Origin: Schistocephalus solidus
Taxonomy: Eukaryota > Platyhelminthes > Cestoda > Diphyllobothriidea > Diphyllobothriidae
DNA length: 64,000 bases
NCBI GenBank assembly: GCA_017591395.1
Contig: WEDG01005032.1
Location: 1-64,000 of the forward strand
Direction: 5' to 3'
Shown here: positions 10,706 to 22,720 of the stretch, piece after piece
Numbering within the stretch: the stretch's first letter is position 1
Layout: every line of letters begins with the position of its first letter
The notes under the pieces: model-generated
The model's database searches: none
Seen by the model: only the letters and a program-made list of their open reading frames with translations
What the model was told of the DNA's origin: nothing
Made by a program: the position numbers and the translations under genes

Positions 10706-11760
10706 ACCTGTCACCTTATGGTCTTTGTCGTAGATGCACGTATTAGGGTCTACATATACCAGCTTCTGAAAAGGTGCCCATCAGTCCAGTGTACAATGCG
10801 TTGCTCCAGGCGCAAATTATGGTAAGCGTCCATAAACCTGTCAGGGAACATAAAACTGAAAAGGGTGGTTTGAGTACGCACGCCTGCTTCACTCCGTTGG
10901 TCACGGTGGAATCTTCGAAGACTGGCCCATTGTCTGTGGCTTGCGTGGAGCTGACGCACCATGTGCGTGGATCGCTCCAGACATCCGAGATTGACTATCA
11001 TTTTTAGATTCTATTATGATTCACCTCGTTGCAGGCTGTTGTCAGGCCTACCATAGTAATGCAGAGGCACTTCTTTTGTAGATGGTGCTTGGCGAAGGTC
11101 ATATTGTTTATGCCACGCTGTCACTGGAAGCCAAACTGGCTCCCCGGGTGGAGAGGACTAATAGGTGAGGGAAGTTTTTATTGGCAATGTTAAGAAGCTA
11201 TATGCCTATGTGGTTATCCCAAAGTTGATGGCTCTCTTTGCGCATGTAGATATGGACATTCGTGGCGTCCTTGAAATCCTTAAAAAAACCTATCCTAGGC
11301 GCTACGTCTCCTGTAAGAGAGCTGTGGGATGATCGATCAGTCGGTTGCAGTTGTGATTGTAGATTTCAGCTGGGGTTATATCAGACTTCGGTGCTTTTTG
11401 CTGTAGGTTTGTTGCAGAGTGCAGATGTTTTCTGGAAGGTAGGGTGGGAGATCCAGATCGATATTTATTTACACCTGGGTGAGCAAGTCAAAGGCATCGA
11501 CGGAGATTGTTGATGGACAGTTGAGGACACTTGTGATGTGAATGACCCAGCGTTTCAGAATCTGCGATTTCTTAGTCAGAAGGGTTCTTCTGTAGGTACT
11601 GCGTAACAGATTGGCTGTTTTGGCTGTGGGACCCCAGGCAGCCTTGTTCAATTTGTATAAATAATTTAATCCATAGATGTCCGCATACCCTTGAATCTCC
11701 TCGGCTTTGCGGGCCATCTAGGCGTCCTGCATTTTCCACAATGGTTTCTGCCCAAGTCGA
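10706..11760 (-). pseudogene. LINE-E copy 2, N-terminal half (linker, RT fingers and palm)
   Basis: The frame 11717-11469 reads MARKAEEIQGYAD, then a K-A-A-W-G-P-T-A-K segment and TLLTKKSQILKRWVIH, the linker of the RTE-like LINE. Near 11260 KDATNVHIYMRKE and DNHIGI.LLN match RT fingers. Near 11100 a decayed palm A (TTACNEVN) follows, and 11001-10750 gives CLERSTHMVRQLHA and WTDGHL. The frame is broken repeatedly. Homology stops at the PLE boundary and continues on its other side, so the two halves are one element of roughly 2.4 kb without the insertion. Confidence 0.8.
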
Positions 11761-11847
11761 CTACACTGATAGAAGATTACCTTCTTTCAATCGATCAAGT
11801 GCACAGATTAGTATTAAATTTATGGCTCAAGGACTTCGAATAGAGGA

Positions 11848-11925
11848 ACCTTGATGCCGGGGGCTTCTAGATTTACTAGAAGACGCACGTGCAAAATCTT
11901 GTTGAAGGCTCTTCTAATAACCATT
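11848..11925 (-). repeat. LINE-G fragment
   Basis: About 75 bp matches the RT palm region of the minus-strand LINE-G at 61250-61340: both read GATGCCG.GGGCTTC then AGAAGACG and a CTTGT.AAGGCT block on the plus strand. Confidence 0.5.
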
Positions 11926-11929
11926 CAGA

Positions 11930-14085
11930 CCCGAATCGAAGGTTGGCGTACGATTCGGACCTAAATCGGAGCCGAAAATTTATGTCAATTTTCAACCACA
12001 CAGCGAGACCCTCTTTCCTGACAAAGACTCCCATACTACGGTAAACGCACGATTTAAGGCCCCTCGTTTATGACGCACGTTATCTGATGACAGTTATGTA
12101 ACGATTGTAAGACTGCATAGTCTTCTATAATGTATTTTGCTTGAAAAGTGTTTAAAAAGTTCAAAATAAAAAACTAGGAAAATACAAGTATACATCTGGG
12201 ACAAGTCGAAAGCAATTTATGGTTGCGTTGAGGGGCCTGCTGGTCCTTGCGCCCAACCCTGTGGTTCACCATCTGAAAGTGAATGATTGTAAAATTTGTA
12301 AGTTATGAACTTTTTATTTAATTTTATATATTTAATTAGAATGTCTGTGTTATTAATTGTCACCATAAATTGTGGCTTAGGTAGGTATTGTAATTGGACA
12401 TTTTTTAGCTGACTAACCTTGCAAGTTGTTGCCCTGTGACGCCTTAAGGCCACACTTTTGCAACCGGTCATAAGCTTTCTTGTAAGAATTTTAAAATTCC
12501 CTTTCGAGCCGTGGTTTATCAGCTGATTGGGCGTTACTCCACCTATAAAAAACGTCAGCATGAGGTGGTGGGTCAATGAAGAGAGAGACATCATGTCTTA
12601 CCAACTACGAGTGCTTAGACGGAGGAGCCGGAGAAGGATTTTTTCTACCGCTGTCACCCATAAGATGTTAGATGATAGGTTATTTCATCTTGGAATAATG
12701 TGACGAACAAAACGTCCACAAAGGTGATGACGTCGCCGCCAAAGGACGATAAAAGAATTATCGACGAGAAAATTTTGTGAAGAAAGTTTTCACATAAGAC
12801 TTACTGCTGGCATTCGTTGTCGGAAAAGGCCTAAATGAACTACTCAAGCTTAATAAGGGTAACCACGTGTTTGATAATGGGCCCTTATGTGTCTTGATTG
12901 GGAGTGCTTGAGGTACAGCACACTAGATACTCGTCCAGGCATTACTGCAGGTTAGCTATCTGATTTTTTAGTTCATTAAAATTCTTCGTAGGGTTCCATT
13001 GCGCGCGTGAATATGCCAGCGCATGGATGCCTTGAGAAAGTATCGAGTAGGCCTTATCCCATGGATGCGTCACCTTTTTCGACGCCTGTGGCTACTCGAC
13101 AAAAACATGGTACGTAGTCAAAGGCGTACCTTCGTGTGACTGTGATTTAAAAATAGACAATTTTCACTCGTTTTCAAGTGGTCTGATGAGGAATTCTGAA
13201 ATGTACGGACCTTAAGCAACTTTAAGTCCTACTCCCGACGAGCAGAATTCTAGTATATATCCCGATAGACCAGCTAGGTAGACCTTCAGGTTAATGGGAA
13301 ATTTCTCCATCCGTATTGAATGCTCGTTTTTAAGGCCATCATCAAACATAATGGGCTACGATCCAACAGGAAAAAAAGTAAAAAGGGAGTTTAATTTATT
13401 TACTCATTCCCTGCCTCCCTTCACTGTCCACAAATCCATAGTTGACTGACTGGTAAGTTGTAGGATTCGTGGACAGTGACGGGCAAAGGGTAAGAGGTGC
13501 AGTGACACACATACCCTTACGTGAGAATATGAGGGAATGTAACCGTCCGTCACAGTCTTGGAAATGTGAAACTTGTCTCTGGCGCGCACGTCGAACCACA
13601 CAAAATGTCAAGGTTGCCAGTCCTTGGTATCCATTAATTCGGCCATTAATTTCTATGAGGACGAAGTGAGCATGGACTGGAAAGCAAGTTTACTTGCGGA
13701 CGGATGACGGCAGTGGGCATGTGTCGATTACATTCCACATGCTAGCTTTAAAAACGTGAATAAATACGGTTTTCTGGATAATCAAAATAGTTCTCAACAT
13801 TTTCGTTCTCAACATAGACTAGGTCTATGTTTCTATTCGGAGGGCGAACAATTTTTTAACACATACTAACTTATCGTCGACTTGGACTGACTCCTCCGAG
13901 GCCATGATACCGATTACTTGGTCATTTTTCTTAATATGCTTAAACTGAAACGAACGACTTACCTGTAGATGGTAGAGCTCTGTTACGGTGCTGGACGAGG
14001 TAACAGCCGTTGCTCTGCCTCTATCTCACCTACCCTACTACTAATTGTTGCAGTGGCTGCGATGGTTTCATCAGCATGCATTTTA
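11930..14085. other. Gene-poor interval with one unrecognised 125-codon frame
   Basis: The only long frame is minus 12594-12217 (125 aa, starting MMSLSSLTHHLMLTF). It has a short hydrophobic start and a lysine-rich middle, with no motif I recognise. AT-rich composition makes chance openness plausible. The rest shows no repeat or RNA signal I can name. Confidence 0.35.
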
Positions 14086-14089
14086 ATTT

Positions 14090-15140
14090 ACCTAAGTAAC
14101 TTTTGAATAGAAATAATGAAAAAATATCCAGTGGACCATGTCGTTAACGATGTTCAATCGAACATCGTCGGGTAGTTGAACTAGGCTATGAAAATTGCAC
14201 ACCATTTCTGACGTATCCTTTAATAAACTATATTTATCCACAAACCTTCTTGGCAGCCGCTTACAGTACAGCACCCACTGTAAATGAAATTTGTGGCGGA
14301 TGAAACAGCGTACAGCTGTGAACAATAAAAGAAAGTGTTTCCTCGGTTTACCATCCTGAAGTACAACTACACCTGTGTGAAGCAGGAACTGAAGCAGTTC
14401 AGTTCCCTGTCATTTGTCCACATTACCCAAACACCTGGCCAGCTGCGAAAATTGTCGTGGCAGGTTCGAATTTAGGTCTTTTAACCTACCATTCACCGTA
14501 CCAATTGCTTCATTGGAAAACATTAAATCATATTCTCTTGAATTTATATGACATAAGTTCAAAAGCCTATGCATAAAACCCAAGTGAACTTAATGTACGG
14601 GGTCTAAGGGAAAAGAACTAATCAATCCAACCCTAGAAACTAGCAATTATGAAGTGCCAATGCGGTGGCAGTCATCGGTATCAGAGTGGAAATTTGCATC
14701 CGACATCAGGTGCTCAGACGCTGTCTTAAATTATTTTATCTACGTATTCAACCTTCATGCAACATCTTTCACAGGGATGATATGCATTAACATTCTTAAT
14801 TCGCTCGATAAAAGCCCTCGCTAGCGCATCACAAATTACGGTGGTCAGAAGAAAGTCCAGAATACTTTTGATATTATAAACATACAGACCATGCCTAGCC
14901 AAAAAATAACTCTTTAACCTGCGGTCTACAAAACGTTTGAACGTCCGAAAGCTTTCCATAACCGTAAATAATTCCTACAACAAATATTTGACTTAGAGAA
15001 GGCTGCATTATTTGACCTAGGATAAGCCAAAATTCACGCCTAGTTTTCTTATGAATGGGAATTCTAGCAATAGCTAAATAAGTTACTAAGTACTTGTCTA
15101 TGATATGCATGGAAGAGCCTATAAACTGCTCAGTCAACAG
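14090..15140 (-). pseudogene. DNA transposon transposase remnant
   Basis: Minus-strand frames 15137-14895 and 14959-14726, then 14325-14092, carry segments I associate with animal transposases that resemble the Transposase_21/CACTA group. These are a PSLSQIFVVGIIYG strand, a DVQTFCRPQVKEL segment, CDALARAFIERIKNVNAYH with a C-E-R-C-C cysteine cluster (DD-type core with a zinc-like knuckle), and FHLQWVLYC with LVQLPDDVR. Frames are shifted relative to each other, and there is a gap near 14330-14720. The N-terminal side ends exactly where the LINE-A tail begins at 15143. No terminal inverted repeats were found. The superfamily name is tentative. Confidence 0.6.
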
Positions 15141-15142
15141 CT

Positions 15143-15497
15143 TTATTTATTTATTTATTGCCAGTTTACAGGCCAGGTCAAAAGAGATATACAGTAGAGG
15201 GTCGAGCTGACAGGGAAAAAACTCCTGGTCCTTCTTTCAGATGTTTTCATTAGAAAAAACTGCAGCTTATTGAGGGACAGGTCAATGGAGCGTTGACACA
15301 GGTGCACGATGAAGTACTTCTCCTTTCATTGTTATGTATCCGGTATCCTGCACCAGCAGGTATGTCGGCGAACGGCTGTTCGCTGTCGAATGAGGAGTAC
15401 GCCAATTAAGGTCTGCAGAGCTAGCAATATTGCCCTCAGCATGAAGTCCGGCACAGGATTCAGAGTCCGTGAATGTCATCAGAACGGAAAAGAGCTT
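15143..15497 (-). mobile_element. LINE-A copy 3, 3' UTR and tail (part 1 of split element)
   Basis: On the minus strand this matches the LINE-A 3' UTR (a CTCTGCAG..C block, then TTTTTTCTAATGA, then CCTGTCAGC) and ends GCCTGTAAACTGGC before (AATA)n at 15160-15143. The remainder of the element is at 17935-21110, with LINE-B in between. Confidence 0.75.
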
Positions 15498-15819
15498 TGA
15501 CAGAGTCAGCAACCAAAATTTTTGGAAGAAATGGATACGCGGTTCCGAAATGGGCAGCAGTCAAGCTGTTTGGATCTAGTCATAAGTAGAGATGACAATT
15601 GCATCTTTGCATTAAGTTCTTTTGTGCCGCTTGGACGAAGTGATCATTGTGTTCTTGCTTGGGAGTACAGTCATTTTTTTCTGTACCCAAACGTCGTGCA
15701 GATAGGGAGAGAAATGTATAGAAAGGGGATTATCCCAAAATGAAAGAATTACTGAATGGGATAGACTGGAGCCCTGCACATGTACTTAACCCAAACGTTG
15801 CCTGGTTTTCATTATTAAA

Positions 15820-17823
15820 TTGATTCAGCAGTTGTTAGAGAAATTCTGCCCACTTAAAAGGCGATCGTGCGTCTCCCGACCCGAGTGGGTGACATCGGAA
15901 ATAAAAAGGAATCTCAAGAAGAAAAGAAGACTGTGGAGAACATATGCCAGATATCAACAACCCGAACATTTTTCCGCTTTTAAGAAACAGCGAAATCGGT
16001 GTCGGAATCTTCTGAGAAAAGAAAGATCAGCCTTTGAGTCAGAAATAGTCAATGACATACCAATAAATTCGAAAAGGTTTTATGCATACGTTAATAAGGC
16101 AAAACGAAATCGTGACTGCATTCCTTGTCTTAAAGACAATCAGGGAAACAGGTTAACTGATAACTCTGATAAGACCAGCCTCTTTTCCAATTTCTTTATG
16201 TCCGTGTATACCGAGGAACCACCTTTTGACGAGGACCAATACTACAGTACTGCCACATCTACAAACAAAATAAGCACGGTCTCGTTCCCAATGGACACAG
16301 TAAGAAAAACTCTGAAACAGCTACAGCCCACTAAATCACCTGGCCCAGATGGTATTTCCGCAAAATTTCTCAATGAACTCACAGAACAGCTGGCCTCTCC
16401 ACTTTCCAAGATTTTTGAAAGTTCAATGGAGGTGGGGGCTCTGCCTACCGAGTGGAAGATAGCCAATATAACCCCCATCTATAAAGGAGGAGAGAGGACA
16501 TCATCAAACCGTTTCCGGCCAGTCAGCCTCACAAGTATCTGTTGCAAAATAATGGAGAAGATAATCAAAACGGAACTGATGAGGTATCTTGAAGAAAATG
16601 ACTTGCTAAGTTCATATCAACATGGATTTCGAAGTGGTCGATCCTGCCTCACAAACCTGCTGACATCCATGGAAAGTTGGACAAAATCATTATAAATGGG
16701 TTTGTCAGTCGATGCGGTCTACATTGACTTTAGCAAAGCCTTTGACAGGGTTCCACACAAACGTCTGATCTTTAAGCTCCGTCAAATGGGTGTGACTGGC
16801 AACCTACTCAAATGGTTGGCCGACTTTCTCACAGACAGGCGCCAGCGTGTTTGTATTGGATATGCCAAGTCTCACCTCGAAACCGTTCACAGTGGAGTTC
16901 CGCAGGGCAGTGTTCTGGGTCCTCTTTTGTTTCTGATATACGTAAACGACTGCTTGGATTGTCTGACATGCGAGAAGGTAATGTTTGCAGACGATCTGAA
17001 GTTATGGAACTCGATTGAAAAACCGGAGGATGTGCAGAAATTACAACAAAACTTAGATCGCTTAAAAACATGGTGTGATGAGTGGCTGCTGAACCTTAAT
17101 CTTAACAAATGCCAAATAATCCGACTGTGGTCAAGTTCCAGAAGGATGAGTAGGTTTGAATACCAGTACTTCATCAGCGGTCACCAACTCCAGGAGGTAA
17201 ATATTCTAAAGGACTTGGGTATATGGATAACACCAACTCTCAAACCATCGTCACACTGTGCGAATATCGCAAAAAAAGCTATGTGTATCTTAGGCGTAAT
17301 CAGGAGGTCCTTCGTTAATTTTGACAGAGAGCTTTTTGGGCGCGTGTTTGGAACATTTATCCAGCCGGTGTTGGAATATTGCGTTCAGGCGTGGCGCCCT
17401 TGGACGAAACATGACTACGCTCTGCTGGAGAAAGTTCAACGGAGGGCAACGAAACTAGTCAACGGATTGGAATGCCTACCCTATGAGGGCCACCTAGAAC
17501 GACTTAAAATTTTTCCTCTCTCTTATAGGCAATACAGAGAGGATATGATCTTAGTCTTAAAACTGGTCAGTGGAGTTGATTGTGCTCTTCAGATGGCCAA
17601 ATGTTTTGAATTGGCAAACATGACAAGCCTCCGAGGACACCCATACAAACTGAAAAGAAAATACGCCAAACTTGAAGTGCGGGCCAACTTCTTTTCCCAA
17701 CGGGTGATTAAAGAATGGAACAAACTCCCAGCTTCGGTTGTTCAGGCTGAAAGCGTTGAAATGATTAAAAGAAAACTTGATGCATTTTTACTTGATGGAC
17801 ATATATTGAGTCTACAGCAATAA
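15820..17823 (+). pseudogene. LINE-B reverse transcriptase, one in-frame stop
   Basis: A single frame of 668 codons is interrupted only by TAA at 16693-16695. Before the stop: a basic linker, then SPGPDGIS, a P-I-Y-K-G-G motif, R-F-R-P-V-S-L-T and QHGFRSGRSC. After it: VYIDFSKAFDRVPH (palm A), GVPQGSVLGPLLFLIYVND (palm B), FADD (palm C, intact), the thumb, and a C-terminal RGHPYKLK...FFSQRVIKEWNKLP domain. RT primes on the nicked target to copy the element RNA. The endonuclease upstream (15522-15743) is in another frame and truncated. Apart from that one stop this is the best-preserved RT in the window. Confidence 0.92.
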
Positions 17824-17888
17824 TCGATATGCTAAAACGACTATCGCCATGTACCATTTGCTTGTTTTACTAGCGTCTATCTGTAAAT

Positions 17889-17918
17889 AGGGTTTTCAAA
17901 GGCTCTGCCTATCTCCCT
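17889..17918 (+). other. LINE-B 3'-terminal hairpin
   Basis: AGGG (17889-17892) and AGGC (17900-17903) can pair with GCCT (17907-17910) and CCCT (17915-17918), giving a two-part stem just before the ATACTGAA tail. The same arrangement is at 22213-22243. Confidence 0.65.
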
Positions 17919-18000
17919 TATATATACTGAATGCAGAAAACTAGTGAAAGCTCTCGTAAACAAGGGATAGCTTTGCTGAATTTTGATACTTCTGGATAGC

Positions 18001-19622
18001 TTATTCCAGATTGCTAAATAGTTTACCGAAAATAAATTGACAATATCGAACGCTGCGTGCCAAAGGAAGGAATAAAAATACATCTCGATGACTGGTGCGC
18101 CGAGAGTGGTCGAGCTGCCTGAGAGATGTAAGGGGGTTAAAGGTACAACTGTTTGAAAGTTTAAACAGTAAAAATAGTCCCCTCTGTAACCCGCGAAACC
18201 ACAACGGATCCAGGCTTGTAAGCTCACAGCGTTATTGTAAGGACCGGTTTCTGTGTTCTGAAGAGAAAAATCTTTTTGTTAAGAAGTGCTGGATTGATTC
18301 TATCTTCTTTCGTTCACAAGCGTGCATAAGGCTTAATAGAAACGAGCAGTATTCCAGACTAGTCCTGATATACATTTTATAGAGGCTGATTCTAATGTTG
18401 ACGGTTTTAAAATTTCTGAGAATATACTCAGTAGTTTGGCGTGCTTTTGGGACAAGCAGGGCGCAGTGCTCTGACAGATTAGGACAACTAGAATATGATC
18501 TGCCCAGATCCTTTATAACTCCGGGCACATTAAGGTCGTGAACATCGTTGCTTAGGTGGGGTTGATGGTTGTCGCTAATAACCATAACGGACCACTTGTG
18601 CCAAGAAAGCGAAAGGCGCCATGTGCGACACTACTGAGCGAATCCTGAAGATCCTTTCTTAAGAGCTCATGCAAGATGTTGCGATCGACTGGTTTATATC
18701 GATAGGCAACTTTGAAATCTTCAGCGTACATAAAGGGCCTACCAAACTGAAAACAATCAGGAACATCGTTGATAAAAAGGCAAAATAAAAGCGGGCCGAG
18801 CACGCTACCCTGAATAACTCCACTCCTCACATACATGGGGTTAGAGATAACATCAGACATTTTAACCTGTTTTGCAGAAGCATTCAAATAGGAGGATATT
18901 AAGTTCAAAAGCTTGTTACCTATACCGAAGGAGGCAAGTTTCAGCAGCCGGAGATCATGGTCAACACGATCAAAAGCCTTCGTGAAATCGAAGAAAACTG
19001 TATAAATGGCAAAACCGCTGTCTATAGATGTTAGCACGTTATCAAAGAAAGAGAGCTGGCAGGTGTCACAAGACCTTTTTTCGAGGAACCCATGCTGAGC
19101 CGCATTAAGTAGGTTATTCTCTGTTAGGTGACACATCATCTTGTCTTTGATCAAGGTTTCTAAGTTCTTCCAGACTGCTGGCAGTGTATTTGTTGGCCGT
19201 AAATCGTCAAATGATGTAGGTCGGCCGGGTTTGGGTAAAGGCAGAATGTGCGATTCCTTCCATAAAATAGGGAAGGTTTCACTTTCGAGAGCAAGATTAA
19301 ATATTTTATACAGAAGGGATGGAAAATATCATTTTGCATCCGCCTTTACAACGCTGACCGGGACGCGATCTGCTCCAGTACTGTAAGATTGACGAAAACG
19401 CCGAATGGCTACAGTCACGTCCTAGAGGGTAAAAATTATGGTTCCAAGGACGTTACCGGTCCAAACCCGGATGTTCGGAAAGGGAGCGACAGAATTTTCA
19501 CTAAAGGTTCTATAAAAGAAAGCATTGAAGCTATCAGCTGTCAACTTAGCATCTGCTATAGGGTTTCCTAAGGCGTCTCGAAGTACGGGGGCTGCGTTTT
19601 TCTCTGCGCTTTTACTGTGCAC
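18001..19622 (-). pseudogene. LINE-A RT with mutated catalytic box (YAED)
   Basis: A 200-codon minus frame (19154-18552) contains HLTENNLLNAAQHGFLEK, FFDFTKAFDRVDHDL (palm A), GVIQGSVLGPLLFCLFIND (palm B) and MYAEDFKVAYRY. The catalytic YADD is thus YAED, which should cripple polymerase activity. Linker residues lie upstream (19622-19422: a DALGNP..DAKLTADSFNAFF segment). The thumb is downstream in other frames (18585-18232, and 18204-18001 with FNPLTSLRQLDH). It is the same family as 83-1607, where YADD is intact. Confidence 0.88.
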
Positions 19623-20080
19623 GAAAAGAGTTTCTCAACATTTAACGAAGGGTTTTCGTCAAACGTGACCTCTTTGGATATCAATTATCTTTTGACAGTC
19701 TCTTAGCCACTTTAAAGATTTGTTGGATCAGGAGCAGTACGGAAGATTCTTTTTTAGCTAAAAACGAAAGGAGAGTCTATGCAGTCTACGGTGGAATGAG
19801 AAAGGGAGGCAGACTTAATCATTGCCATTAATTATTTTCTAACGAGGAATGAAACGAGAAATGAGTGGACCTAGAACTTGGTAGAATGTATCAGTACAAA
19901 CATTCACAACCAAACATACAAAGAAGTTAGTACAATCGTGGAATTTAGATGTGTTCGTAATTCCCCTATATTTGCTGATCTGAAATAATGGGAAAAAATT
20001 ATATTTTTTGGAAAACGTTTCATCGGCCTCGAGTTATAGTGTGGAAAGAACTATAGCCTGGCCAGAAATCCCAAGTGGAT

Positions 20081-20700
20081 CTAAAGGTGACACTGACAAT
20101 GGCTGACAACCTCTACAGAAAAATGTTCCAGTATGTTTGATGCTCGGGTGGGAAAATCAACTACCTGGTCCCACATCCCAACATCTATGGCCTCAAGTAG
20201 GGCTTCGAACTTTGCAGGACCGGTAGGTGGAAACCAGTGAACTTCAGAAAGATTGAAGCCACCTGCATTCAAGTAGTACTTCAGATTTAATTAAGGTGCG
20301 GTTTGAAATGCCTGTATGAGACAAAGATCGTAATCCTCGCTGGCATTCGGGGGGCGATAGACGCAACTAACGAGTAAAGATGAGTTATCTTTTAGAACAA
20401 CTCGGAGCCAACAGCTCTCTTCTACCACGGTAAATTGTCAATAGTCCAACGGCAGAAATGTAAGTGGTTGCTTAACAAAGATACAGCTTCATTCGCCACG
20501 GCCCTCGTGTCGATCATTCCAAATGTAAGCGTAGCCTAGAAAAGAGAGTTAGGAGTTGGATACACAGGGTGTTGCCCATGTCTCTGTAACTATCACAACG
20601 TTGGGGCGGTGGATGAAAATCAGAGTCTGGATCACAGGCATATAATTAAGCAGAGATCTGGCATTTAGGACAATTATTTTAAGTGGGCACGTTTTCGGTT
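20081..20700 (-). pseudogene. LINE-A endonuclease (APE-like), broken
   Basis: Near 20690-20580 the minus strand reads IIVLNARSLLN and VVIVTETW, the first two apurinic-endonuclease-like motifs (catalytic N and E). Frame 20272-20081 gives G-G-F-N-L-S-E-V-H-W, a variant of GDFN..W with D changed to G, and PTR.SN. This enzyme nicks target DNA for target-primed reverse transcription. Several stops separate the pieces. The aspartate loss and the stops mean it is dead. Confidence 0.75.
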
Positions 20701-21110
20701 TCTGAAACGGGACAGTTAAGTTGTCAGAGTGACTGCCTTCGGCTCATGAAATGCTCTTTTCACTTGAACTATCTGTCCATCCCTTACAAGACCTAAATGG
20801 ACGTACTCAGCACTACTAATCGCCGTTGTCCCAACCAGAAGCGTCTGATTATCCGAGTGTAGGTCAGAGAACACCCATATTATGATCTTACGTAGGCTCG
20901 TCAGATGAACAAGCGGTATATGCGAACGAAGTGCCAATGACCGTAACGCATCTCGGATAGTCTGTTCATCTCCAGGTGGAGGGAAACTTCAAGAAAGGTT
21001 GAGCTCCGCATCGGATTCCAAAGACATCGAACGCGTCTGGTCGTCAGAAGAGGCTGTCTCAGAGTTGGAATCGTCATGCAATGAACTGCAGTAGGCGCTT
21101 AGGTACCATT

Positions 21111-21711
21111 TCGAAGAAGATGAGTTAGACAAATAAAGGTTTCTTCATATTCCCATCAATTTCACGCTAATCCTAAGGAACCCATTGCTTACACGGCTCG
21201 TAAATTTTCTCCCTTATATTGGCTTCCGCTTACAAAAACAGAAAAAAACGGTCAATTGTGCACAAAACAGTCGTCGAGTAAAGCACGGGCAGTTAAGCGT
21301 CCACACAGCAGCGTGACAGGGTAGCAAGTAGCGTGACAGGGCGCGTGCGTGATGGACAATTCAGTGAACGATTGATTTTCAATGACAGTGGACTTATTCA
21401 TTTTCGTCCTTTGGGACGCCTACACGGGGGTGCTGTCAACCAATCAAATTCTAGCAACGATAGGAGAACGCGTAATCGAGGCTCGATTCGTATTTAATTG
21501 CTATTAAGACTATCTTAAGGTCAAGGTAGATAACTACCACTGTCTGCTGATCAGTAGGAAGGGAAATTTACAGATTAAGAAGTGCTTAGTTACAATTTTC
21601 CTAATGTCTTTCAGGTAAAAATCCATGCAGAATAGCTGGAAAAAAATCAAATATTTCATTGAAAATTATCGTTTCAAGAAGTTAAGCATTTAGTACAGCT
21701 TAAATCATGCC
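21111..21711. other. Interval upstream of LINE-A copy 3
   Basis: No coding signal. A short direct repeat, AGCGTGACAGGG, occurs twice near 21310 and 21331. It may be LINE-A 5' UTR or host sequence. Confidence 0.35.
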
Positions 21712-22272
21712 CAATAAATATGAACGTCTGACTGAGCTCCTGCCTTTAAAACTGTACGAAGTATCCAACCCGCCTAATGTATCTTAATCTGTTCCCTTTG
21801 AGTTATAGGCAAATGCGTGGTGATCTCCTGCAGACATTCCACATTGTGAAGCGATTGGATTGTTCCCTGGAATTCTCGGACTTCTTTGAATTTGCCACCA
21901 GGACCCATCTCCGAGGTCACCCATTGAAACTGCGTGTCCAACAGGCGAGACTGGATGTGCGCAAGTTCTCCTTCTCTGTCAGAGTGGTTAAACCATGGAA
22001 TGCCCTCCCTGAAGACGTTGTGATGTCACCATCGCTGGAAAGCTTTAAAAGGAACCTTGACAGTTTTATGTTCCGCAACGAGCCTGAGCGATGAGGAATT
22101 TATCTTTACCCTCGAGAGTCGTGCACCACTTGTCATATTTTATGACCACCTTTTGTACCTTTGCAACCCACACAGTTTCTTTGTATACCGCACTTAATTT
22201 TACGTTACAAATAGGGTACTCAAAGGCCCATGCCTATTTCCCTCAATTAATTGAATTGAATTGAATTGAATC
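21712..22272 (+). mobile_element. LINE-B copy 2, 3' end only
   Basis: The frame 21777-22094 encodes the C-terminal domain (LNLFPLSYRQMRGDL, RTHLRGHPLKLR, FSVRVVKPWNALP) of a LINE-B-type RT. A 3' UTR follows, with a hairpin (AGGG 22213-22216, AGGC 22224-22227, GCCT 22232-22235, CCCT 22240-22243) and a (TTGAA)n tail to about 22271. It is 5'-truncated, as is typical of LINE insertions. Confidence 0.85.
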
Positions 22273-22289
22273 AATGACTACCAAGGTTA

Positions 22290-22720
22290 CGTGCTAATCC
22301 GCTTGAAAGACTGACGGCAAGCCGAAAGGTCTGTCCAATTGATACATTTGTTTAGACATCTGCAGGGGCATCCCTTTAAACTGCAGAGGAAGTCGGTCCA
22401 TCTGAACTTACAACGGAACGCCTTTTCGCAGTGGGTCATTGGAGCGTGGAACGGACACCCTGATACGGTGATTTCCTCAAAAACTGTTGAAAAATTTAAA
22501 TACAAACTAGATACTAATTTTCGGAGAAACTACTGTACGTATAATCAAAATTTCTAAGTGGAGGCAATTTGCAGCTGGCATTTCACATACTGATAACTTC
22601 CTTTTTACATTTCTTTGATTTACAGTTGTAAAATGATTATATTGCATTTTTTGTTGTAAATAGGGAGCTCAAGTGCGAAAGCCTTATTCTCTCAAGAAAG
22701 CGTCTTCAATAAACTATGAA
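22290..22720 (+). mobile_element. LINE-B copy 3, 3' end only
   Basis: The frame 22339-22557 has LQGHPFKLQRKSVHLNLQRNAFSQWVIGAWN, a decayed form of the same C-terminal domain. The 3' part (22660-22700) contains TAAATAGGGAGCTCAAGTG and a GCC.TATT.TCTC block matching the family end, with a weak hairpin. It directly follows the (TTGAA)n tail of copy 2. Confidence 0.7.

Larger units (their letters stand above)
15498..17934 (+). mobile_element. LINE-B copy 1 (CR1-like), 5'-truncated, nested inside LINE-A
   Basis: The plus-strand element starts within the endonuclease (LDLVISRDDN ... GRSDH near 15560-15650), continues through RT, and ends after a short 3' UTR with a hairpin at 17889-17918 and an ATACTGAA tail. 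It interrupts the minus-strand LINE-A, whose 3' UTR lies to the left and coding part to the right. No clear target-site duplication is visible. Confidence 0.85.
17935..21110 (-). mobile_element. LINE-A copy 3, coding part (part 2 of split element)
   Basis: Minus-strand continuation of the element whose 3' UTR is at 15143-15497. From high to low coordinate it holds an upstream acidic/serine-rich segment, endonuclease, linker, RT and thumb. At about 3.5 kb in total it is the longest LINE-A copy here. It is broken by many stops. Confidence 0.8.

Noticed and set aside
12217..12594. 125-codon minus-strand frame as a real gene
   Set aside because: No motif, no splice or promoter support, AT-rich context; length alone is weak evidence. 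Mentioned in the interval entry only.
13380..13670. Frames open on both strands near 13400-13600
   Set aside because: Overlapping frames in several phases without motifs suggest compositional openness, not coding.
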